A DNA stretch of 64,000 nt from Bradyrhizobium sp. AUGA SZCCT0158 (lineage in GTDB: Bacteria; Pseudomonadota; Alphaproteobacteria; Rhizobiales; Xanthobacteraceae). Location: contig NZ_JAFCME010000031.1 in NCBI RefSeq assembly GCF_018130065.1, positions 1-64,000 of the forward strand, given 5' to 3'. Shown one piece after another: positions 54,692 to 61,927 of this stretch; position 1 is the stretch's first letter; every line of letters starts with the position of its first letter. The notes beneath the pieces were generated by a model. It was given only the letters and a program-made list of their open reading frames with translations. It did not search any database and was not told the DNA's origin. The translations under genes were made by a program, and so were the position numbers.

Positions 54692-56083
54692 ATGATGTCC
54701 CCACATCGCTTTGCCGTTTCGCTCGTTGCCGCTTTTATTTCGACAATCGCTTTTTCCAGCAGCGGCGCGCCGGCCCAGACCACGGTGACATCGGAGCGGC
54801 CCGCCAGCTTCACGCTCGGCAACGGCCTACAGGTGGTGGTGATCCCCGATCACCGCACCCCCGTCGTGACGCAGATGATCTGGTACAAGGTCGGCTCCGC
54901 CGACGAGACGCCGGGAAAATCGGGACTGGCGCATTTCCTCGAGCATTTGATGTTCAAGGGCACCGCCAAGCATCCCGCCGGTGAATTCTCCGAAACCGTG
55001 CGCCGGATCGGCGGCAACGAAAACGCCTTCACCTCGGTCGACTATACCGGCTATTTCCAGCGCGTGCCGCGAGACCAGCTGGGGCGGATGATGGAATTCG
55101 AGGCCGACCGCATGACCGGCCTCATTCTGAAGGACGAAAATGTTCTGCCCGAGCGCGACGTCGTGCTGGAGGAATACAACATGCGGGTCGCCAACAACCC
55201 GGACGCGCGGCTGAACGAACAGATGATGGCCGCGCTGTATCTCAACCATCCCTATGGCCGCCCCGTGATCGGCTGGCGACAGGAGATCGAGAAGCTCGAC
55301 CGCGAGGACGCGCTGGCGTTCTACAAGCGCTTCTACGCGCCGAACAACGCCACCCTGGTGATTGCCGGCGATGTCGATGCCAAGGAGATTCGCCCAATGG
55401 TGGAGCGCGCCTATGGCGCGATCCCCGCGCAGCCGGCGATTCCCGCGCAGCGGATTCGTCCGCAAGAGCCGGTGCCTGCAGCTCCGCGCACCGTGACGCT
55501 GTCCGATCCGCGCGTCGAACAGTCCGGCCTGCGGCGCTATTACCTCGTTCCCTCCTCCACAACCGCGGCTGCCGGCGAAAGCCCGGCGCTCGACGTGCTT
55601 GCGCAACTGATGGGCGGCGGCTCCAACTCCTATCTCTACCGCGCGCTGGTGATCGACCGCCCGCTCGCGATCAACGCCGGTGCCGGCTATCAGGGCACCT
55701 CGCTCGATCCGTCGCAATTCTCGATCTCGGTCTCGCCGAAACCCGGCGTGGAGTTCTCGGCAATCGAGCAAGCGATCGACGACGTGATAACGGACGTCAT
55801 CCAAAATCCCGCCCGCGCCGAGGATATCGAACGGGTCAAGACCCAGCTGATCGCGGAGGCGATCTACGCGCAGGACAACCAGGCGACGCTGGCGCGCTGG
55901 TATGGCGGCGCGCTCACCACGGGCCTGAGCATCGAGGACATCCGCAGCTGGCCTGATCGCATCCGCGCCGTCACCGCCGAACAGGTCCGTGACGCCGCTC
56001 ATAAATGGCTCGACAAGAAGCGTTCGGTGACGGGCTATCTGATCAAGGACCCCGCACCGAAACGCGACGAGAAGCGCTCGTGA
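54692..56083 (+). CDS. M16 zinc peptidase, catalytic subunit
   Basis: 463 residues with a signal peptide (MSPHRFAVSLVAAFISTIAF). The zinc motif HFLEH (His81-xx-Glu84-His85) is in GLAHFLEHLMFKGT, and the third ligand Glu lies in VLEEYNMRVANNPDARLNEQ. The second half has ERVKTQLIAEAIYAQDNQAT, the inactive paired domain. It works in the periplasm, processing or degrading peptides. The partner lacking the motif begins in its stop codon (GTGA). Confidence 0.93.
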   Translation: MMSPHRFAVSLVAAFISTIAFSSSGAPAQTTVTSERPASFTLGNGLQVVVIPDHRTPVVTQMIWYKVGSADETPGKSGLAHFLEHLMFKGTAKHPAGEFSETVRRIGGNENAFTSVDYTGYFQRVPRDQLGRMMEFEADRMTGLILKDENVLPERDVVLEEYNMRVANNPDARLNEQMMAALYLNHPYGRPVIGWRQEIEKLDREDALAFYKRFYAPNNATLVIAGDVDAKEIRPMVERAYGAIPAQPAIPAQRIRPQEPVPAAPRTVTLSDPRVEQSGLRRYYLVPSSTTAAAGESPALDVLAQLMGGGSNSYLYRALVIDRPLAINAGAGYQGTSLDPSQFSISVSPKPGVEFSAIEQAIDDVITDVIQNPARAEDIERVKTQLIAEAIYAQDNQATLARWYGGALTTGLSIEDIRSWPDRIRAVTAEQVRDAAHKWLDKKRSVTGYLIKDPAPKRDEKRS

Positions 56084-57453
56084 TCCATTTTTCGATTGGC
56101 GCGCAGCGCTTCACATCAACCATTGTCGCCCTCGCGGCACTGCTGTTGCTGAGTTCGGCACCATCGCACGCCGCCGCAAAAATCCAGCACCTGGTGTCAC
56201 CCGGCGGCATTGAAGCCTGGTTCGTGCAGGACGCCACCGTGCCCCTGATCGCGATGGAATATGCCTTCCGCGGCGGCTCGAGCCAGGACCCGGCCGACAA
56301 GCCCGGCACCGGCAATCTGGTCGCCGGTCTGCTCGACGAAGGTGCCGCCGATCTCGACTCCAAGACCTTTCACGAGCGGCTTGACCGCCGCGCCATCGAA
56401 CTGAGCTTCTCGTCGACGCGGGATTACTTCCGCGGCAGCTTGCGCATGCTCAAGGACAACAAGGACGAAGCCTTCAACCTGCTGCAGCTGGCATTGACCT
56501 CGGCACGTTTCGACGCCGCCGACGTCGAGCGCATCCGCGCGCAGGTGATCTCCGGTCTGCGGCGTGAGACCACCAACCCCTCCTCGCTGGCGAGCCGCAA
56601 ATTCCTGGAAGTCGCGTTCGGCAATCATCCCTATGGCCGTCCGTCCAACGGCACGCTGGACGGCGTGCCCAAGATCGACGTGTCGGACATGAAGGCCTAT
56701 GCCGGCCGCATCATCGCCAAAGACACATTGCGGATATCCGTGGTGGGCGATGTCGACGCCGACACGCTCGGCAAACTCCTCGACAAGACGTTCGGCGGAT
56801 TGCCGGCCAAAGCCAGCCTGACGCCGGTCGCCGAAATCCAGGCCGCCCAGCCGCCGCAGCGCGCCTTCGTTCCGCTCGACGTGCCGCAGACCGTGGTCAT
56901 GTTCGGCGGCCCCGGCATCCGCCGCCATGATCCGAATTTCATGGCCGGCTATGTCGTGAACCATATCCTCGGTAGCGGATCATCGTCGCGGCTCTACAGG
57001 GAAGTCCGCGAGAAACGCGGGCTGGCTTATTCGATTTCTGAATCCCTGCTCTGGATGGAACGCTCTGCCTTGTTCGTAGGCAATACCGGCACCCGCGCCG
57101 ACCGCGCCGGTGAAACCGTCGATGCCATTGAAAAGGAGATCCGCCGTATCGCCGAGGACGGCCCGACCCAGAAGGAACTGGATGAGGCCAAGTCCTATCT
57201 GAAGGGCTCGCAGATGCTGGCGCTCGACACCTCCTCGAAGCTCGCCGCGGCACTGCTGCAATACCAGCTCGACAGGCTTCCGATCGATTACATCGAACGG
57301 CGCAACGCCCTCGTCGATGCCGTGACGCTCGATGATGCCAAAAAGGCCGCCCAGCTGCTGTGGGCCAACGGTCTGCTCACCGTCATCGTCGGCCGCGCCC
57401 CGCAAGCCGCCGCCCAGCCGGCTGTTGCCGCGCCGCCGCCGAAGGCGAACTGA
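56080..57453 (+). CDS. M16 peptidase-like partner without catalytic motif
   Basis: 457 residues from the GTG at 56080 overlapping the first peptidase stop; the frame reaches back to 56005 but that part lies inside the first gene. A signal peptide (IVALAALLLLSSAPSHAAA) is followed by an M16 fold where HxxEH is replaced by GTGNLVAGLLDEGAAD. MFGGPGIRRHDPNFMAGYVV and LGSGSSSRLYREVREKRGLA are the conserved R/Y region. It probably forms a heterodimer with the upstream peptidase, as in mitochondrial processing peptidase. Confidence 0.92.
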   Translation: MIHFSIGAQRFTSTIVALAALLLLSSAPSHAAAKIQHLVSPGGIEAWFVQDATVPLIAMEYAFRGGSSQDPADKPGTGNLVAGLLDEGAADLDSKTFHERLDRRAIELSFSSTRDYFRGSLRMLKDNKDEAFNLLQLALTSARFDAADVERIRAQVISGLRRETTNPSSLASRKFLEVAFGNHPYGRPSNGTLDGVPKIDVSDMKAYAGRIIAKDTLRISVVGDVDADTLGKLLDKTFGGLPAKASLTPVAEIQAAQPPQRAFVPLDVPQTVVMFGGPGIRRHDPNFMAGYVVNHILGSGSSSRLYREVREKRGLAYSISESLLWMERSALFVGNTGTRADRAGETVDAIEKEIRRIAEDGPTQKELDEAKSYLKGSQMLALDTSSKLAAALLQYQLDRLPIDYIERRNALVDAVTLDDAKKAAQLLWANGLLTVIVGRAPQAAAQPAVAAPPPKAN

Positions 57454-57519
57454 CAGAGCAACTTCTGTCCAAAAACGCTATCTTGCGCGCACCGATTCTT
57501 TCCACGCCCGGTGAACGCC

Positions 57520-57939
57520 ATGCTGCGGGTCTCCCGCGACCTTTCAATTGAAGAGAACGACATCGAGATCGGCTTTGTCCGCGCCTCCGGTCCGGGCGGG
57601 CAGAACGTCAACAAGCTCTCGACCGCCGCGCAATTGCGTTTCGACACGCGCAAGATATCGCTGCCGGAAGACGCCGCTCTGCGGCTCAACCGGCTCGCCG
57701 GCCAGCGCATGACCAAGGAAGGCGTGATCGTGATCCACGCCCAGCGCTTCCGCACCCAGGAGCGCAACCGCGCCGACGCCATCGACCGCCTGCTCGAACT
57801 GCTGCGCGAAGCCATGGTGAGGCCGGTGCCGCGGCGCGCCACCAAGCCGACTTTCGGCTCGAAGCAACGGCGGCTGGAAGGCAAGAAGAGCCGCAGCGAC
57901 GTCAAGTCGAAGCGCGGCGCGGTGCGCTTCGACGACTGA
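57520..57939 (+). CDS. arfB: Peptidyl-tRNA hydrolase ArfB (YaeJ family)
   Basis: 139 residues from the ATG at 57520 (GTG at 57511 is an alternative). RASGPGGQNVNKLSTAAQLR carries the GGQ motif that hydrolyses peptidyl-tRNA on stalled ribosomes. The tail is basic (GKKSRSDVKSKRG), needed to enter the mRNA channel. Length and parts fit ArfB rather than a release factor. Confidence 0.92.
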   Translation: MLRVSRDLSIEENDIEIGFVRASGPGGQNVNKLSTAAQLRFDTRKISLPEDAALRLNRLAGQRMTKEGVIVIHAQRFRTQERNRADAIDRLLELLREAMVRPVPRRATKPTFGSKQRRLEGKKSRSDVKSKRGAVRFDD

Positions 57940-57994
57940 CCGATATGGCGGCGAGCATTGGTCTGCTGCGCCAGAGCTTCCGCTTAATTGAGTC

Positions 57995-58033
57995 AGAAAA
58001 AAACTCCGGCCGACATGCGACCGGAGTTTCCGA
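57995..58033 (-). terminator. Intrinsic terminator
   Basis: On the minus strand ACTCCGGTCGCATGTCGGCC, then GGAGT and seven T, form a hairpin with U tract, about 35 bases after the small exported protein gene. Confidence 0.85.
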
Positions 58034-58067
58034 GTTGTGACTGGAACCTGCTGAAGGGCGCGCGGTA

Positions 58068-58364
58068 CTAGTAGCGCTTGCCGCCGGTCGCGGTGTCGCC
58101 GGCAGCACCGCCAGTGCCCTTGGCCGCGCCACTGCCGGCGCCGACCGTGCCCTTCGCACCGGTCTTCGCGGCCTTTTGTCCGGCGGCACCCGGCTGCGCG
58201 CTGAGTTCCTCGTCGTCGGTGGCCGCTGCCCCGCCCTGCATCTGGCTCTTGCCCTGCACGCTGCCGCGGATCTTGCTATCGGACGAGGCACCCTGCGCCA
58301 GCACGGGACCGGCCACCATGGCCGAGATGGCAAGCGCGATCGCCGAGGTTTTCACTAACTTCAT
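58068..58364 (-). CDS. Small exported Gly/Ala-rich hypothetical protein (98 aa)
   Basis: AGGAG lies seven bases before the ATG at 58364. The signal peptide (MKLVKTSAIALAISAMVAG, cut VLAQ) precedes a low-complexity mature part rich in Gly, Ala, Lys, Thr (KTGAKGTVGAGSGAAKGTGG). No family is recognised. It ends with an intrinsic terminator, so it is a single-gene unit. Confidence 0.75.
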   Translation of the reverse strand: MKLVKTSAIALAISAMVAGPVLAQGASSDSKIRGSVQGKSQMQGGAAATDDEELSAQPGAAGQKAAKTGAKGTVGAGSGAAKGTGGAAGDTATGGKRY

Positions 58365-58568
58365 TCAGTTCTCCTGGGTTTGATTCGCGATGAGCGGTTC
58401 GGTTGTTCCATGCGCCATCCGTCCGGACCTGCTCATCGCACAGAGCAATTTGTGGCGAACGGCGCACGCACCAGACAATCCGCGCCATGTGGTCTTCGTT
58501 TAGGGATTTCGGGGCAATTTCGCGAAAACTTGGCCACGGGTCGACCCAATATGCGGCACGTGGAACCG

Positions 58569-59102
58569 TCAGTCGCGAATCAAATATTCCCGGATCATGA
58601 TCCGCGCGCGGTGAATGCGGGCCTTGACGCTTTCGCGAGACAAGCCGAGCGCGCCGGCGATCTCGTCGATCGACAATTCCTCGATGTCGCGCAGCAGGAT
58701 CACTTCGCGATAATGCTCGGGCAGCGACTGGATGGCACGCGAAAGATCGATGCGAAGGTCTTCAGGACGCCAATGCGCCAGACGCGCCTCGGTGTCAGCC
58801 GCCGACGCGTCGGCCATTCCGATCGACCGGCGCAAGAGTCGCAGACAAGCGCGCCGCGCGACCGCGAACAGCCACGCCGAAAACGACGTCACCGCCCGCA
58901 GCGTTCCGACGCGCCGGTAGAGCAGCAGCAGCGTTTCCTGAACCGCATCGTCGATGTCGGCTGCGCGGCAATTGCGCGCCGCGTAGCGACGGACGTCAGG
59001 CTGGGCCGCTGATATCAGCGACACCAGCGCATCGGCGTCCCCGCCCCGCGCCGCCTCGATCTGCCCGGGATCGCAGCGGCTGGTTCGGACAAGCGCATTC
59101 AT
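58569..59102 (-). CDS. ECF-type RNA polymerase sigma factor
   Basis: 177 residues from the ATG at 59102, which overlaps the stop of the DUF2892 gene (ATGA). Region 2 has ADIDDAVQETLLLLYRRVGT and FSAWLFAVARRACLRLLRRS. Region 4 has LPEHYREVILLRDIEELSID and EIAGALGLSRESVKARIHRA. No anti-sigma gene is apparent unless the upstream small membrane protein plays that part. Targets are unknown. Confidence 0.9.
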   Translation of the reverse strand: MNALVRTSRCDPGQIEAARGGDADALVSLISAAQPDVRRYAARNCRAADIDDAVQETLLLLYRRVGTLRAVTSFSAWLFAVARRACLRLLRRSIGMADASAADTEARLAHWRPEDLRIDLSRAIQSLPEHYREVILLRDIEELSIDEIAGALGLSRESVKARIHRARIMIREYLIRD

Positions 59103-59305
59103 GGCGAGGGCAGCCGGCGGCCGACCATGGCGCACATCGGGCAGAATCCGAAGAATCCGGTCGCGATCGCGACGGCTCCGGCGCCGGCGATCAAATAGCC
59201 TGATGTCGTGCCTGACATCGCCATCAGCCCATACGCGATCATCATGATGCCCCCGACGGTCCGCATCGCCCGCTCCCAGCCCGGCAGATTCTTACGATAG
59301 AACAT
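59099..59305 (-). CDS. DUF2892 (YgaP-like) two-span membrane protein
   Basis: 68 residues. AAAGGAG precedes the ATG at 59305. MFYRKNLPGWERAMRTVGGI, MMIAYGLMAM and LIAGAGAVAIATGFFGFCPM give two spans and a CPMC pair (FCPMCAMVG). This matches the membrane part of YgaP. The CPMC could bind or sense a thiol or metal; it sits just before the coupled sigma factor, so a sensory role is conceivable but inferred. Confidence 0.85.
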   Translation of the reverse strand: MFYRKNLPGWERAMRTVGGIMMIAYGLMAMSGTTSGYLIAGAGAVAIATGFFGFCPMCAMVGRRLPSP

Positions 59306-59322
59306 TCTAGCTCCTTTGATTT

Positions 59323-59348
59323 CACGAGAGAACTCATGCGTTCTCGTG
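59323..59348. promoter_or_regulatory. Inverted repeat in the leader of the DUF2892–sigma operon
   Basis: CACGAGAGAAC and GTTCTCGTG are near-complementary arms around TCATGC, 18 bases upstream of the DUF2892 start. It could be an operator or a leader hairpin. Confidence 0.35.
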
Positions 59349-59470
59349 TCATAGAGCCGCGCCGCCGGGCTTTCGGTTCGCGAGCCCCGAACTATATTTC
59401 GCTCAAGAATTCCGGGAACATCCGCGCCGATGGGGTCCCGCCTCGCCCCTGAATCGGCTACCCATACGAC

Positions 59471-61282
59471 ATGCCCGTCCGCCAGCTCCCAGAACAGGTC
59501 GTCAACCGCATCGCCGCCGGCGAGGTGGTGGAACGGCCTGCCAGCGTGGTCAAGGAACTGGTCGAGAACGCCATCGACGCCGGCGCCTCCAGGGTCGATA
59601 TCTTCACCGACGGCGGCGGCCGGCGGCGGATCGGCATCACCGACGACGGCAGCGGCATGACCCATGCCGACCTGGCGCTGGCGGTCGATCGCCACGCCAC
59701 CTCCAAGCTCGACGACGAGGATCTTTTGCGGATTCGCACGCTGGGATTCCGCGGCGAGGCGCTGCCCTCGATCGGCGCGGTGGCCAGATTAGGCATCACC
59801 ACGCGGCATGCAGGCGAGCCGCACGCCTGGTCGCTGTCGGTCGAAGGCGGCGCGAAGTCGCCGATCATGCCGGCGGCGCTGAGCCAGGGCACCCGCGTCG
59901 AGGTCAGCGATCTCTTTTATGCGACACCAGCGCGGTTGAAGTTTCTCAAGACCGACCGCACCGAAGCCGAAGCGATCCGCGAAGTGGTGCGAAGGCTGGC
60001 AATGGCGCGCCCCGACATCGCCTTCACGCTGGCCGGCGAGGAGCGCGCACCGATGACCTGGGCCGCAGCACTGCCCGGCGCTGCCGGCCGGCTGACGCGG
60101 CTCGGCGATATCCTCGGCGCGGATTTCCGTTCCAGCGCGATCGAAGTGCGCAGCGAGCGCGAGGGCGTGGTGGTCGAAGGCTTTGCCGCCGCCCCCTCGC
60201 TGACGCGCGCCAATGCGCTCGGGCAATATCTGTTCGTCAACGGCCGCCCGGTGCGCGACAAGCTGATCCTCGGCGCGGTGCGCGCGGCCTATTCCGATTA
60301 TCTGCCGCGCGACCGCCATCCGGTCGTGGCGCTGTTCGTGACGCTGGAGCCGCAGGAAGTCGATGCCAACGTGCATCCCGCCAAGACCGAGGTCCGGTTC
60401 CGCAACGCCGGCCTGGTCCGCGCGCTGATCGTGCATGCGCTGAAGGACGGCCTCGCCCGCGAAGGCCGGCGCACCGCGGCTAATACCGATGGGGCTGCGC
60501 TCGCCTCGTTCCGCCCATCCTTCGCCCCGCGCCCGACCAATTGGGACTGGCGGAGTTCGCCCTCCTATCCGACGGGGCCGACGCCCTCCTTCACCGGTTC
60601 GGCGGCGCCGGCGTTCGCGGAAGCCGGACAGGCCGCATTCGATGTCGGCACGCCGACGGCCGATGTGCGTTTTGAAGCGCAGCCCGCTGCCGACATGCTC
60701 GATCGCCCGCTCGGCGCGGCACGAACGCAGATCCACGAGACCTATATCGTGTCGCAGACCCGCGATGGACTGATCGTCGTGGACCAGCACGCCGCCCATG
60801 AGCGCATCGTCTATGAGAAGCTCAAGGCCTCGCTGGCGCGCAATGGCGTGCAGCGGCAGATATTGCTGATCCCCGAGATCGTCGAACTCGACGAAGCGAC
60901 GGTCGAGAAGCTGCTCGATCGTTCTCTGGAGCTGGCAACGTTCGGACTGGCGATCGATTCCTTCGGCCCCGGCGCGGTTGCGGTGCGCGAAACGCCGTCG
61001 CTGCTCGGCAAGGCTAATGCCGCGGGGCTGCTCCGTGATCTCGCCGAGCACATGGCGGAATGGGATGAGGCGCTGCCTTTGGAACGCCGGCTGATGCATG
61101 TCGCCGCCACCATGGCCTGTCACGGCTCGGTCCGCGCCGGCCGCCGCCTCAAGCCGGAAGAGATGAACGCGCTGCTGCGCGAGATGGAAGACACGCCGAA
61201 CTCCGGCCAGTGCAACCACGGCCGCCCGACCTATGTCGAATTGAAGCTGTCGGATATCGAGAAGCTGTTCGGGCGGAGGTAG
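59471..61282 (+). CDS. mutL: DNA mismatch repair protein MutL
   Basis: 603 residues. GHKL ATPase: RQLPEQVVNRIAAGEVVERP, VDIFTDGGGRRRIGITDDGS and TLGFRGEALPSIGAVA. The C-terminal half has DQHAAHERIVYE, exactly the DQHA-x2-E-x4-E metal site of nicking MutL proteins, plus ATMACHGSVRAG and CNHGRPTY. It should thus be an endonuclease, as expected in bacteria without MutH. A Pro/Ser-rich linker (about 340-410) joins the halves. Confidence 0.95.
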   Translation: MPVRQLPEQVVNRIAAGEVVERPASVVKELVENAIDAGASRVDIFTDGGGRRRIGITDDGSGMTHADLALAVDRHATSKLDDEDLLRIRTLGFRGEALPSIGAVARLGITTRHAGEPHAWSLSVEGGAKSPIMPAALSQGTRVEVSDLFYATPARLKFLKTDRTEAEAIREVVRRLAMARPDIAFTLAGEERAPMTWAAALPGAAGRLTRLGDILGADFRSSAIEVRSEREGVVVEGFAAAPSLTRANALGQYLFVNGRPVRDKLILGAVRAAYSDYLPRDRHPVVALFVTLEPQEVDANVHPAKTEVRFRNAGLVRALIVHALKDGLAREGRRTAANTDGAALASFRPSFAPRPTNWDWRSSPSYPTGPTPSFTGSAAPAFAEAGQAAFDVGTPTADVRFEAQPAADMLDRPLGAARTQIHETYIVSQTRDGLIVVDQHAAHERIVYEKLKASLARNGVQRQILLIPEIVELDEATVEKLLDRSLELATFGLAIDSFGPGAVAVRETPSLLGKANAAGLLRDLAEHMAEWDEALPLERRLMHVAATMACHGSVRAGRRLKPEEMNALLREMEDTPNSGQCNHGRPTYVELKLSDIEKLFGRR

Positions 61283-61288
61283 ATATTT

Positions 61289-61369
61289 GTAGGGTGGGTG
61301 GAGCGAAGCGATACCCACCGCCCGTGCGGCCACGAAGTTGGTGGGTTACGCTTCGCTAACCCACCCTAC
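61289..61369. repeat. Inverted repeat (GTAGGGTGGGTGGAGCGAAGCG family)
   Basis: Arms GTAGGGTGGGTGGAGCGAAG and CTTCGCTAACCCACCCTAC. It carries the TAG stop of rsmD and lies between convergent mutL and rsmD; it may terminate both. Confidence 0.85.
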
Positions 61370-61920
61370 GGACCTCGCAAGAACACGAACTCCGTGTCGT
61401 CATAAGCCCGCCGCTCCAGCTCTTCGAATCCCTCGGGTGCCGCGAACGCCGCGGCCTTCGCCTCCTCGACGATCAGCAGCGCGCCCGGCGTCAGCCAGCC
61501 GCCTTCGCGCATCGAGGCCAGCGCTTTGTCGGCGAGTCCCTTGCCATAGGGCGGATCGAGGAACACCAGCGAGAACGGCTCCATCGGATGCGCGGGGCCG
61601 AGATTGGTGGCGTCGCGGCGATAGACTTTTGTCACGCCGCCGAGGCCGAGCGCCTCGACATTGTTGCGCAGCAGCGCCCGCGCTTCTGCGCCATTGTCGA
61701 CGAACAGTGTGAACGCGGCACCGCGCGAGGTCGCCTCGATGCCGAGCGCGCCGGTGCCCGCGAACAGGTCGAGCACGCGCGCGCCTTCGATCGGATCGTC
61801 ATAGGCATGGGCGAGGATGTTGAACACAGATTCGCGCAAGCGATCCGCGGTGGGACGGATCTCGCGCGATGAGGGCGAGGCCAGATTACGACCCTTCAAC
61901 CGTCCGCCGACGACACGCAT
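61366..61920 (-). CDS. rsmD: 16S rRNA (guanine-966-N2)-methyltransferase
   Basis: 184 residues. MRVVGGRLKGRNLASP and REIRPTADRLRESVFNIL are the family opening. VLDLFAGTGALGIEATSRGA is the SAM loop, and LVFLDPPYGKGLADKAL contains the catalytic DPPY. It methylates G966 of 16S rRNA in the assembled 30S subunit. It starts seven bases after the pseudouridine synthase gene, likely in one operon; the last codon and stop fall in an intergenic repeat. Confidence 0.95.
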   Translation of the reverse strand: MRVVGGRLKGRNLASPSSREIRPTADRLRESVFNILAHAYDDPIEGARVLDLFAGTGALGIEATSRGAAFTLFVDNGAEARALLRNNVEALGLGGVTKVYRRDATNLGPAHPMEPFSLVFLDPPYGKGLADKALASMREGGWLTPGALLIVEEAKAAAFAAPEGFEELERRAYDDTEFVFLRGP

Positions 61921-61927
61921 AGCCCAA

